Assembly: GCA_943912855.1 (NCBI GenBank)
Contig: CALTVC010000006.1
Location: 115,831 to 179,830, forward strand
DNA length: 64,000 bases
Source of the DNA: an uncultured Flavobacterium sp.
GTDB taxonomy: Bacteria; Bacteroidota; Bacteroidia; Flavobacteriales; Flavobacteriaceae
Direction: 5' to 3'
Below are positions 1-8,330 of this stretch, in pieces. The position numbers and the translations under genes were made by a program. The notes under the pieces are model-generated. The model did not search any database and was not told where the DNA came from. It saw nothing but the letters and a program-made list of their open reading frames with translations. Within the stretch, counting starts at the first letter, position 1. The number at the start of each line of letters is the position of its first letter.

Positions 1-157
1 TCTGTGGCTTGTCGTTATAGCGCTGTCCGTTTAAGATAAGGTAAAACTGGGCGCCGTCTTCGCTAAAAATGGTAAGGTTCCCGGTTTGGTAGCGTTGTGC
101 AAAACCCGCAAAGGCAGTAAGCAACGTTACAATGCATAGTAAGGTAATTTTTTTCAT
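1..157 (-). CDS. Secreted DUF4476-like protein, 5' part only
   Basis: The window edge cuts this gene; only the first 52 codons are present. The ATG at 157 opens a signal peptide of the usual flavobacterial form (MKK, hydrophobic core, FAGFAQ) that should direct export across the inner membrane. The mature part begins with a segment containing LTIFSEDG and FYLILNG, which resembles the N-terminal portion of DUF4476 proteins. Those are exported Bacteroidetes proteins of unknown role. The family call rests on about 25 residues and is tentative. Confidence 0.6.
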   Translation of the reverse strand, partial: MKKITLLCIVTLLTAFAGFAQRYQTGNLTIFSEDGAQFYLILNGQRYNDKPQ

Positions 158-441
158 GTTCGCTTTATGTGTTATGTATTGATAATTGATTATTTAATTA
201 ATGGGCGATAAAAGTATCAAATCCCTTATTTGTATATAGGCAATCGGTGTGCCAAAAATGTTAATTAAATCATCCAGATTGATAAGTTTTTTCTTAAATG
301 CTTTATTTTCATACTATTTTGTTGCAAAAATATCTTTTTTGGTGCAATTTCAAAGTGATGGTTTTAAATTTTAAAATTTTGCTAAAATATTTAAAATTAG
401 GTTAAAAATATTAAAGTATTTATAATTTATTGGGTGTTATT

Positions 442-472
442 TTGATGTGTGTTTAAAATCGACATAATTTTG
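442..472 (+). promoter_or_regulatory. Bacteroidetes-type promoter
   Basis: TTG at 442-444 and TAATTTTG at 465-472 are 20 bases apart and fit the Bacteroidetes TTG/TAnnTTTG pattern. Transcription would start near 479, about 22 bases before the ATG at 502. The surrounding 158-501 region is AT-rich and shows no gene. Confidence 0.6.
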
Positions 473-501
473 AGGTAAGATAAGTAACAAAAATCGTAAC
501 C

Positions 502-1185
502 ATGAAAAAATTAAATCTAGCAGCGGTAGTGGTACTGGGTGCCCTTGCGCTAACTTCTTGTAAAGACGAATCTAAAATGAAAGCCGAGAAAAAAGTAGAC
601 CAGTATGTGGCCTTTGTAGACTCGGTTAATAACATTGCCGCCGAAGAAAGGGCTGCTAACTGGGCTGCCATTCAGAGCGAGTACGAAGTAATGACTGCCA
701 AAGCAGATTCATCGCTTGCCGTACTGGAAAACGAAGCAAAATCTAACGAGAAAGTTCAGGCGGCCAAAGCCAAATTTGAAGGTGCTAAAGTTCAGGCTGA
801 AGAAACCATTAAGCAAAAAGCTGATGCTGCAGGAGCTGCTGTAGGTAACGCCCTTGCCGATGCACTGTTTGGAGCCAATACCGTTAAGGAAGGCGACATG
901 ACGTTTGCATGGGTAAACAAAGACAACATTCTTAGTGTTTACGAAAAGTTCTATGAAAACTTTAAGGCAAACAGGGAGTCGTACTCTCGTCAGGACCTGG
1001 ATAAGGTAAAGGCTTGGTACGAAGCGCTTGATGCCCGTAAAAACACGGTAGAAAAAGAAGGTCTTTCTGGCGAAGATAACAGGAAAATCGCTGCCGTTAA
1101 GCTAAAATTTGCTCCTATGTTTAAATGGGACCGTATAACGGCCAAAGGCGAAGAGAATGATAAAGCTAAAAAATCTGCTGAATAA
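502..1185 (+). CDS. Lipoprotein with helical, Ala/Lys-rich body (DUF6565-like)
   Basis: A 227-residue protein beginning with a lipoprotein signal: MKKLN, a hydrophobic core and LTSC, giving a lipidated Cys20. The mature part is rich in Ala, Lys and Glu and looks largely alpha-helical, probably coiled-coil around residues 55-115, followed by a C-terminal segment with WVNKDNILSVYEKF. I believe similar flavobacterial lipoproteins carry the name DUF6565, but this is from memory. The function is unknown; a cell-envelope location follows from the lipobox. It has its own promoter. A weak hairpin (1250-1263) followed by TTTA lies downstream. Confidence 0.75.
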   Translation: MKKLNLAAVVVLGALALTSCKDESKMKAEKKVDQYVAFVDSVNNIAAEERAANWAAIQSEYEVMTAKADSSLAVLENEAKSNEKVQAAKAKFEGAKVQAEETIKQKADAAGAAVGNALADALFGANTVKEGDMTFAWVNKDNILSVYEKFYENFKANRESYSRQDLDKVKAWYEALDARKNTVEKEGLSGEDNRKIAAVKLKFAPMFKWDRITAKGEENDKAKKSAE

Positions 1186-1354
1186 GCAGACCTGTATTGG
1201 ATAAAAGGTTGATTATGTAATTTAGCTTGAAGACGTATCTGTAACGGGTACGCCTTTTGGCGTTTTATTAAGGCTTGATTAACTGGTGTTTAACGCTTTT
1301 GTGTGTAGCCTGTTTGTAACTTTATGTATGTTTAACCCCTTAAAGAACAAGGTT

Positions 1355-1609
1355 ATGCCGGCAAGAAAAACACCGGGTCCGCAGGTTAAAAATCCGGCTC
1401 AGTATGAGGCACTGCGTGATAAAGGTTACAGTAAAGAAAAATCGGCACGGATTGCCAATAGCGATGGGGCAGAACGCCGTGGCGGTAAAGCGGCATCGTA
1501 TGAAGACCGTACAAAACAAGACTTATACGAACAAGCCAAAAAAGTGGGCATAGAAGGTCGCAGCAAAATGACCAAAGCTGAACTTATGTATGCATTAAGG
1601 CACAATTAA
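1355..1609 (+). CDS. Small basic protein with Rho-N/SAP-like C-terminus
   Basis: I take the ATG at 1355 (AAGAACAAGG lies just before it) rather than an in-frame upstream start at 1286, because the extra 23 residues look like translated leader. The 84-residue product starts MPARKTPGPQVKNP, has a middle part with GYSKEKSARIAN, and ends in a helical unit (DLYEQAKKVGIEGRSKMTK) that resembles the N-terminal domain of Rho termination factor, a small nucleic-acid-binding fold. Proteins of this type are common as short hypothetical genes. Nucleic-acid binding is an inference. Confidence 0.7.
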   Translation: MPARKTPGPQVKNPAQYEALRDKGYSKEKSARIANSDGAERRGGKAASYEDRTKQDLYEQAKKVGIEGRSKMTKAELMYALRHN

Positions 1610-1628
1610 TTCGGGTAATGTAGGGGTG

Positions 1629-1671
1629 CGCCCGGTAGGCACTTAGCGTTATAGCGGTGTTTTACCGGGCG
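1629..1671. repeat. Inverted repeat at convergent gene ends
   Basis: CGCCCGGTA at 1629-1637 is complementary to TACCGGGCG at 1663-1671. It lies between two convergent genes and includes the last codons of the Crp/Fnr gene. It may act as a transcript-end structure in both directions, but no clear T-tract follows. Confidence 0.4.
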
Positions 1672-2252
1672 TGCCCGTTGTATACCTCGCCCTCTTTTTT
1701 TATTCTTGATAAAAATTCCTGAGATATGCCCAGGTAGGAGGAAAGGTTTTTGTTGTTTACCGTACGCAGCCTGTCGGCATTTTTGTGAATGAAATCAGCA
1801 TAACGTTCCTTAGAGGTTTTGTTCATTAAATCCAGCACCCGTTGTTGCAGTACTATATTCGCCTTTTCTATCATATATATATGAAAGTTTACCAGCTTGG
1901 GGATTTTGGTAAACAGTACATCTTTGGCGGGCTTTGTAATAATAATCAGTTCACTGTCTTCCAGGGCTCTTATGTTATAGCTTGCCTGTTTTTTGTGGTA
2001 AAAAGCATTCAGGTCGCATATCCATTCGTTCCCGAAAGTAAAGAAGATTACGGTTTCTGTGCCATTCTCGTTCATAATGTAGGTTTTAAAACATCCGCTG
2101 AGTACAAAGCACTCATACACTACAAAAGAATTTTGCGTTTGCAGGAATTCGCCTTTTTTCAGTTGTATGCATTTAGATTTTTCTAAGATGAGCCGCCACT
2201 CCTCATCGGTAAGCGGCGTAATCCGCTCTATGCTTTTTCTGAGTAAATCCAT
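1662..2252 (-). CDS. Crp/Fnr-family transcriptional regulator
   Basis: A 196-residue protein with an N-terminal cyclic-nucleotide-binding-like beta-barrel (about residues 20-115, with KKGEFLQTQN and FVLSGCFKTYI) and a short C-terminal helix-turn-helix (LSSYLGISQEFLSRIKK). This is the compact Bacteroidetes type of Crp/Fnr regulator, which lacks recognisable cAMP-contact residues, so the ligand is unknown. It is read divergently from the pectate lyase gene across a 257-base AT-rich gap and could regulate it; that is only positional inference. The C-terminus overlaps a short inverted repeat. Confidence 0.85.
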   Translation of the reverse strand: MDLLRKSIERITPLTDEEWRLILEKSKCIQLKKGEFLQTQNSFVVYECFVLSGCFKTYIMNENGTETVIFFTFGNEWICDLNAFYHKKQASYNIRALEDSELIIITKPAKDVLFTKIPKLVNFHIYMIEKANIVLQQRVLDLMNKTSKERYADFIHKNADRLRTVNNKNLSSYLGISQEFLSRIKKEGEVYNGHAR

Positions 2253-2509
2253 GGTAATTATTCGCGTTTTAGGTTTTTATTTGTTTAAATATCTAATAAT
2301 TGGAAATAGTGCAATTTTGTTGCATTATTTATTGGTTGTTTTGCTAAATATCAAAATAAATTTCATAAAATAATTGAACTTGTTCAATTATTATCAAAAA
2401 ATATGAAATGAATTTTGCTTCCAGTTAAGTTAAAGGATTTTAGTGCGGTAGCTGCAGATTCCTGCTCCTGAAATCCATTCATCCAAATTTTCTAAATAAC
2501 CAATTTATC

Positions 2510-3619
2510 ATGAAGTTTAAATATTCATTTCCCATTGCCCTGGCGCTAACGGGGCTAACACTGGTGTGTTGTACTAAAGACGAAATAGTTACCGCTAACC
2601 CTGAAACCGAAGCAATTATAGACAAAGAAGATACCTATGAGAATGCCATTATGGCTATAGGTAATTGCGCTGCCGTGCCGGGCTGGGCTTCTCAAAACGG
2701 TAATACAACCGGTGGTGGTAGTGCCTCTGAAACTACCGTAACTAACTACTCCCAATTACAAGCGGCGGTAACAAACAGTGCTGTAAAAGTGGTGAAAGTA
2801 TCGGGTACCATTACCATTTCGGCACGTATATCATTCCAGGATCAGACTGGTAAAACCATATACGGAGCACCGGGTGCCAAGCTGGTTTCTACAAACCAAA
2901 CCACTTCGGGCTCGGGTATTTTTAATATTAAAAGATGTAATAATATAATCATTCGGAACCTGATTTTCGAAGGCCCCGGAGCGTATGATACAGACGGGTG
3001 GGATAACGCCATCATAGACGACTGCCGTAACGTGTGGGTAGACCACTGCGAGTTTAGGGATGGAGTAGACGGTAACCTGGATATTAAAAACAAATCGGAT
3101 TTTATTACCGTGTCGTATACCAAATTCACTTATCTGAAAGCGCCTAAGGCAGGCGGACCGGGCGGTTCAGATGACCACAGGTTCTCTAACCTTATTGGCT
3201 CAAGCGATGGTGCTACCGCCGATGCGGGCAAACTAAGCGTAACCTTTGCGCGTTGCTGGTGGGCAAGTGGCTGTAAAGAGCGTATGCCAAGGGTGCGTTT
3301 TGGTAAAGTACATATTGTAAACAGCCTGTTTAACAGCACTGCAAGTAGCAAATGTGTTATGGCAGGTGTACAGGCAAACATAAGGGTAGAGCGAAATGTG
3401 TTTAAAAACGTAGCCAACCCTATTAACCTTATGAGTGGCTACACAGCGGTAACCTCTACCGGAAACTCATTTGTAAGTACAAGCGGTACAAGTGCGGGTA
3501 GTGGTACGGCATTTACGCCACCATATTCAGTAGTGTTGCTGGATGTTTCTGCTGTAGAGTCTAACGTATCGGCTAATGCAGGTGCTACGCTAAGTGGAAA
3601 TATCTGCGGTTCTTTTTAA
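2510..3619 (+). CDS. Pectate lyase (PL1 family), secreted lipoprotein
   Basis: A 369-residue protein whose signal ends LTLVCC, consistent with a lipoprotein anchored at Cys21 or Cys22. Residues about 75-369 form a right-handed beta-helix of polysaccharide lyase family 1. They include the Ca-binding/catalytic segment VWVDHCEFRDGVDGNLDIK, the repeat ISYTKF-like turn (VSYTKFTYLK), and the RMPRVRFGKVHIVN region with the catalytic Arg. Enzymes of this family cleave polygalacturonate by beta-elimination. No Sus transporter pair or other pectin enzymes lie nearby, so this is an isolated degradative gene. The exact substrate is inferred from the family. Confidence 0.9.
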   Translation: MKFKYSFPIALALTGLTLVCCTKDEIVTANPETEAIIDKEDTYENAIMAIGNCAAVPGWASQNGNTTGGGSASETTVTNYSQLQAAVTNSAVKVVKVSGTITISARISFQDQTGKTIYGAPGAKLVSTNQTTSGSGIFNIKRCNNIIIRNLIFEGPGAYDTDGWDNAIIDDCRNVWVDHCEFRDGVDGNLDIKNKSDFITVSYTKFTYLKAPKAGGPGGSDDHRFSNLIGSSDGATADAGKLSVTFARCWWASGCKERMPRVRFGKVHIVNSLFNSTASSKCVMAGVQANIRVERNVFKNVANPINLMSGYTAVTSTGNSFVSTSGTSAGSGTAFTPPYSVVLLDVSAVESNVSANAGATLSGNICGSF

Positions 3620-3645
3620 TGAAACCATAATGCTATGAGGCGCCC

Positions 3646-4266
3646 CTAGCCGAGTAGCCCCCATAAGTTTTTTATTCCGAGAACAGCATCGGTAAAAAAC
3701 GAGGTAAACGGACGTACGGTAAAATGTTGGTTTGCCTGTCCGCGCCTTACAAAAAGCAGACCTAAGTGGTAGGTGTCTATACTGACGCTTACCTTTGGGT
3801 TTGCTTTTATTTTTTCCCACGCCAGCTGCATTTGCGGGGTGGTGTAAATATTGCCTATGGCAAAAACAGTTTTGTCATTAGCATCTTCCAGACCACGCTC
3901 AAAGGCAGTGAGGATTTCGCTGTAATTATTTCCTGCCAAAAATACCAACTCTGCACCGCCCGGCACAGAAGCCATAGGGGAGAAGAACCACATTTGAGTA
4001 TTGGTATCTTCGCCTACGGTGCGTATGGTTTCGGTTAGGGTATGGGCAAGTTTATCTTCACCGGTAACCATGAGCCTGAACGCCTTAAAATGCCCCAGCG
4101 TACGGAACAGCACCTCCAGCGCATCTGCCGATATGCCTTCGTATTTACGCTTAGGTACAATACGGTTGTTGCGGCCGTAAATGCCATTGGCTACAAAACC
4201 GTAAACAAACGGCGAATGTATGCCGTGCGCATTAGAGGATTTCCATAAGAACGATGTATAGCTCAT
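3646..4266 (-). CDS. Degenerate SAM-methyltransferase-like protein
   Basis: A 206-residue protein. Its N-terminus (SSNAHGIHSPFVYGFV) and C-terminus (AWEKIKANPKVSVSIDTYH, then QANQHFTVRP) closely resemble a flavobacterial class I methyltransferase family that is usually about 240-250 residues long. The middle does not keep the glycine-rich SAM-binding motif I: where a G-T-S-L-G-type loop is expected there is RLMVTGEDKLAHTL. The acidic residue expected before the AWEKI helix is also missing (FAIGNIYTT). It is therefore probably catalytically dead or changed in role. The family link is from memory. Confidence 0.6.
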   Translation of the reverse strand: MSYTSFLWKSSNAHGIHSPFVYGFVANGIYGRNNRIVPKRKYEGISADALEVLFRTLGHFKAFRLMVTGEDKLAHTLTETIRTVGEDTNTQMWFFSPMASVPGGAELVFLAGNNYSEILTAFERGLEDANDKTVFAIGNIYTTPQMQLAWEKIKANPKVSVSIDTYHLGLLFVRRGQANQHFTVRPFTSFFTDAVLGIKNLWGLLG

Positions 4267-4581
4267 TTAGGTTATTCGGTTATGTGGTTATTCGGTTATT
4301 CGGGAGTTGTTAGCGATTAGCTCTTCTCATTCCCTCCGCTGATAGCGCGGATTTGTAATCCGTGCTTACATTGCGTCTAACGAGTCACGGATTGCAAATC
4401 CGCGCCATCTGATTCTCATTCCCCTCCTTCGGAGGGGTGCCCGCAGGGCGGGGTGGGGAATATGCGTAATAAGGCTTAAATCCACCCCGGCTTTCAGTCA
4501 CCCCTCCGAGGGAGGGGAATAGCCACTCTGCTTTAATTTCAGGTTCAAATCAATCTGAAATCTGAAATCAAAAATCTGAAA
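4267..4581. repeat. Composite intergenic repeat cluster
   Basis: No gene is visible here. Several repeats sit side by side: a GGTTATTCGGTTAT-type run at 4269-4303 (related to 58690-58797); an imperfect inverted repeat, GCGCGGATTTGTAATCCGTG at 4345-4364 against 4386-4405; a GC-rich REP-like unit at 4421-4458 (related to 43691-43728) with a partly complementary arm at 4482-4519; and short direct repeats of ATCTGAAAT at 4556-4580. The convergent orientation of the flanking genes makes this a place where such elements can accumulate harmlessly. Confidence 0.75.
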
Positions 4582-6453
4582 TTACTCCTCCATCTTCGCG
4601 CTTAGTTCAAACCAGCGCTCAGTTTTGGTATCGATGTCGTTTAGTACGGTTTGTAGCTCTTCTGCTTTTGCAGAAATATCCTTGTCGGCTATACTGCCGT
4701 TGCTAAACTGGGCTTCAATGTCTACCTTTTTGCGTTCCAGGTCTTTGATGTCTTTTTCTATCTTGTCAAATTCCTTTTGTTCATTAAAGGTCAGACCTGC
4801 CTTAACACGGTTCTGTTTCCAGTTCTTTTTATCGCCTGCATCGGCTTTTTTGTCTTCTTTCTCGGCAGGTTCGGCACTTTCCTCATAGCTGCGCCAGTCG
4901 CTGTAGTTGCCCGGGAAGTCTTCAATTTCACCATTGCCCTGGAACACAAACATGTGGTCTACAATCTTGTCCATAAAGTAACGGTCGTGACTTACCACAA
5001 GCAAACAGCCCGGGTAGTCAATCAGGAACTGCTCCAGTACGTTTAGCGTTACAATGTCAAGGTCGTTTGTAGGCTCATCCAGGATAAGGAAGTTAGGATT
5101 TTGGATAAGCACCGTACACAGGTACAGGCGTTTCAGTTCGCCACCGCTAAGCTTTTCTACAAAGTCGTATTGCTTTTTACGGTCAAACAAAAACTTCTCC
5201 AGCAACTGCGCCGCCGAGAGCATCCTGCCTTTAGCCAACGGAATGTATTCGCCAAACTCCTTTATAATATCTATTACCTTTTGCTCCGGTTTCGGGTTGA
5301 TACCGCTCTGGGTATAGTAACCTATTTTTATGGTTTCGCCAATGGTAACCTTACCACTGTCCGGCTCCATGGTTTGGGTAAGCAGGTTCAGGAAGGTACT
5401 TTTACCTGTACCGTTTTTACCAATGATACCGATACGCTCGCCACGCTTAAAGCTGTAGTTAAAACCGTCTACAATCTTCTTTTCGCCAAAGCTCTTGTTC
5501 AGGTTGTGGAGTTCTACGATTTTACTACCCATACGCTCCATATTAATTTCCAGCTCTATTTGCTGTTCCTTACGGCGGCTGTGGGCTTTCTCCTTAATTA
5601 CATAAAAATCATCCTGACGGCTTTTACTCTTGGTGGTACGCGCCTTGGGTTGGCGACGCATCCAGTCTAGCTCCTTTACAAACAGGTTTTTCGCCTTGTC
5701 TATACTGGCGTTTTCGGCAGCTATACGCTCCTCCTTCTTTTGAAGGTAGTAGCTGTAGTTGCCTTTATATTGGTACAGTTTACCGTTTTCCAGCTCTATG
5801 ATTTCGTTGCACACACGCTCCAGGAAAAAACGGTCGTGCGTAACCATAAACAGCGTCATGTTTTCCTTGGCAAAGTAATTCTCCAGCCATTCAATCATCT
5901 CGAGGTCAAGGTGGTTGGTAGGCTCATCCAGAATCAACAAATCAGGTTTGTTTATCAGGATAATGGCAAGTGCCAAACGTTTTTTTTGCCCACCCGAAAG
6001 GCTTTTTACCTTCAGTTTCAGGTCGTCCAGCTTTAGCTTAAACAGGATTTGCTTGTACTGGGTTTCAAAATCCCAGGCGTTAAACAATTCCATTTTCTCG
6101 AAAGCCTTTTGGTACGCCTCAGCGTTTTCAGGGTTTTCAAGGGCTTTTTCGTACTGCTCTATTACCTTAAGTATTTCGCTGTCGCTGGCAAAGATGCTTT
6201 CCTCTATGGTAAGCTCCGGCTGCAGGTTAGGCTCCTGGCTTAAGAACGCCATCTTGATTTCCTTACGCATTACCACCTGGCCTGCATCGGGCTGGTCTTC
6301 GCCGGTAATGATTTTAAGGATAGAGGTTTTCCCGGTACCGTTCTTAGCCACAAAAGCTATCTTCTGGTCTTTGTTTATACCAAAGGAAAGGTTCTCAAAA
6401 AGGGTGCGTTCGCCAAACGACTTGGCTATGTTTTCTACTGAAAGGTAATTCAC
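4582..6453 (-). CDS. ABC-F family ATPase (Uup-like)
   Basis: A 623-residue soluble protein with two ATP-binding cassettes and no membrane segments, which is the ABC-F layout. Cassette 1 has Walker A AKNGTGKTS, signature LSGGQKKRLALA and Walker B LLILDEPTNHLD. Cassette 2 has GKNGTGKSTFLNLL, LSGGELKRL and FLILDEPTNDLD. A linker with charged helices separates them, and a lysine/glutamate-rich C-terminal coiled coil (about residues 530-623) follows, as in Uup. ABC-F proteins act on ribosomes or, for Uup, on DNA intermediates; which applies here is not shown by the sequence. Confidence 0.92.
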   Translation of the reverse strand: MNYLSVENIAKSFGERTLFENLSFGINKDQKIAFVAKNGTGKTSILKIITGEDQPDAGQVVMRKEIKMAFLSQEPNLQPELTIEESIFASDSEILKVIEQYEKALENPENAEAYQKAFEKMELFNAWDFETQYKQILFKLKLDDLKLKVKSLSGGQKKRLALAIILINKPDLLILDEPTNHLDLEMIEWLENYFAKENMTLFMVTHDRFFLERVCNEIIELENGKLYQYKGNYSYYLQKKEERIAAENASIDKAKNLFVKELDWMRRQPKARTTKSKSRQDDFYVIKEKAHSRRKEQQIELEINMERMGSKIVELHNLNKSFGEKKIVDGFNYSFKRGERIGIIGKNGTGKSTFLNLLTQTMEPDSGKVTIGETIKIGYYTQSGINPKPEQKVIDIIKEFGEYIPLAKGRMLSAAQLLEKFLFDRKKQYDFVEKLSGGELKRLYLCTVLIQNPNFLILDEPTNDLDIVTLNVLEQFLIDYPGCLLVVSHDRYFMDKIVDHMFVFQGNGEIEDFPGNYSDWRSYEESAEPAEKEDKKADAGDKKNWKQNRVKAGLTFNEQKEFDKIEKDIKDLERKKVDIEAQFSNGSIADKDISAKAEELQTVLNDIDTKTERWFELSAKMEE

Positions 6454-6470
6454 AGTTACAAAGTTTTGTG

Positions 6471-6478
6471 CAAAAATA
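6471..6478 (-). promoter_or_regulatory. -7 element upstream of the ABC-F gene
   Basis: Read on the minus strand this is TATTTTTG, matching TAnnTTTG. It lies 18 bases upstream of the ATG at 6453, so the leader would be about 10 bases long. No clear -33 TTG is seen. The rest of 6479-6847 is AT-rich and noncoding; it holds a small inverted repeat (CCTAAATA at 6759-6766, TATTTAGG at 6778-6785). Confidence 0.45.
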
Positions 6479-6847
6479 ACCTTTTAATTGTATTCGCCAC
6501 GCGCCAATCATAAGCAAATGGGTGTAGCAATAACACGAATTGACGCTAACATTATATAACTACATAGCCTAAAAAAAGTTACTCATTTCATTTTATAGCA
6601 AATTTATATTAGAATTGTCCTAAGGTTTTATGATAATGTTCTATCGTAAAAATACCTATTAGTAAGTATTTTTTTTTGTATAAAAAAATAATACTTTTAT
6701 ATTGATTTGATTAATCGGGTTTTGATTATCAGTGACTTGCTAATCAACAAACCATTTTCCTAAATACACTAAAGGTTTATTTAGGCACTATATTAAAAAA
6801 CTATCTTTCTTTTTTGTCATTTATCAATATTAATAATTCTTTCGCTT

Positions 6848-8290
6848 ATGTTCAGGAAAATTCAATTAAGTATTATACTACTACTTTGTAATTACATACT
6901 TGCACAAGAAAAAATAACTGGCTTTGTGTTTTATGATGAAGATGCATCTATATCTGGAGCAAATGTTTCAATTAAAGGCACGGCTATATCGACTCAGACA
7001 GACGACGAAGGCAAGTTTTCTATTGAGGCTCCTGATGAAAAAGCTGTTCTCGTTATCAGTTTCATTGGGATGAGATCTAAGGAATTAATTGTGGGTAAAC
7101 AAACTCATTTTAGCATTACTTTTACTGATGAAGATGTTATCCTAGATCAGGATGTTATTATAACTATGACAGCTATCTTTTCAAATACCAAAGAGAAAAA
7201 CAATGTAAATTATTTAATAATAGAAGACAGAGCGCAGAAAGTTATTGAAAAGGCCCATGTTGATAAAAAGTATGATAGTGAAAAGTATGAGTCTAAAAAA
7301 ACTGAATATACTACGGTACGTGTTTTCTTTGCTACAGACCGCAACTTTGTGCAGAACAAAATTCCCGCAGAGAGTTTTGGGAAGAAAAGATCTAATACAG
7401 TTAATTACGGTACCTGTGATGTAAGCATTCCAAAGAGTCACAAAATGGGAGAGTCGGAAAAACCATCAGTTCTACAATTTGAGTTTAATAACAATCCAGA
7501 AAAACATATTACTTTATTAAATATTAATTCTAAATCAAAGAATGACTTTTTTTCTGAACTGAAAAAAGATATTGGTGACTCAACTCAAGAAAATGCATTC
7601 CTTTTTGTACATGGTTACAATGTTAGCTTTGAAGATGCCGCGCGTAGGACTGCACAAATGGCTTACGACCTCGACTTTAAAGGCACTCCTGTTTTCTACA
7701 GCTGGCCTTCACTAAATAAAATACTGGCTTATAATATTGATGAGGGTAATAACGAATGGAGTCAGCGACATCTTAAAGTATTTCTTATGGATTTTTTGCA
7801 GAAATCCGAGGCAAAAAATATCTATCTAATTGCTCATAGTATGGGCAACCGTGGATTGACCAAAGCTGTAGCTTCAATCATGTCCGAAAATCCCATTTTG
7901 ACTAAAAATATTAAGGAAATTATACTTGCTGCACCAGATATTGATTCTGATTTGTTTAAAGAAGATATTGCTCCTATTCTTATAATAGGGAAAAAACCAA
8001 TTACTTTATATGCTTCATCAAATGATTTAGCATTAGTTGCTTCACAAATGTTTAGTGCATATCCACGTGCAGGACAGGCTGGTAAATACATGTTGGTACT
8101 ACCCGGCATTGAAACAATAGATGCTTCCAGTGTTGAATCCGATTTGCTGGGGCATTCTTATTTCAGTGACACGAGATGTGTACTGTCTGATATTTATTGT
8201 ATCATACACAACAATTTTAGGGCTGCTGTAAGACCAATGCTAAGGAGTAAGGCATTAGGCGACCTTATATATTGGGAATTTAGGCCATAA
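6848..8290 (+). CDS. Exported alpha/beta hydrolase (DUF900) with N-terminal regulatory domain
   Basis: A 480-residue protein. Residues 1-20 are a signal peptide ending in AQ. Residues about 22-95 form a CarboxypepD_reg-like beta-sandwich (ISGANVSIKGTAI, then DDEGKFSIE). Residues about 155-450 are a DUF900 alpha/beta hydrolase with VRVFFATDRN, the strand FLFVHGYN, the nucleophile elbow AHSMGN (Ser331), a likely acid Asp393 (ASSNDLAL) and a likely base His436 (GHSYFSD). The full triad appears intact, so an esterase or lipase-like activity is likely; the substrate is unknown. The gene and its upstream region look clearly more AT-rich than its neighbours, which may indicate a separate origin. Confidence 0.85.
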   Translation: MFRKIQLSIILLLCNYILAQEKITGFVFYDEDASISGANVSIKGTAISTQTDDEGKFSIEAPDEKAVLVISFIGMRSKELIVGKQTHFSITFTDEDVILDQDVIITMTAIFSNTKEKNNVNYLIIEDRAQKVIEKAHVDKKYDSEKYESKKTEYTTVRVFFATDRNFVQNKIPAESFGKKRSNTVNYGTCDVSIPKSHKMGESEKPSVLQFEFNNNPEKHITLLNINSKSKNDFFSELKKDIGDSTQENAFLFVHGYNVSFEDAARRTAQMAYDLDFKGTPVFYSWPSLNKILAYNIDEGNNEWSQRHLKVFLMDFLQKSEAKNIYLIAHSMGNRGLTKAVASIMSENPILTKNIKEIILAAPDIDSDLFKEDIAPILIIGKKPITLYASSNDLALVASQMFSAYPRAGQAGKYMLVLPGIETIDASSVESDLLGHSYFSDTRCVLSDIYCIIHNNFRAAVRPMLRSKALGDLIYWEFRP

Positions 8291-8330
8291 TTATTAATAA
8301 TCTGTAAAGTAAATAAATATAAATTCCTAA

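Noticed and set aside
5101..5670. 189-codon frame antisense to the ABC-F gene
   Set aside because: The ABC-F motifs on the minus strand explain this region.
4582..6453. Antibiotic-resistance ABC-F protein
   Set aside because: The linker and C-terminal coiled coil fit Uup-type housekeeping proteins; no evidence for a resistance-type interdomain loop can be judged by eye.
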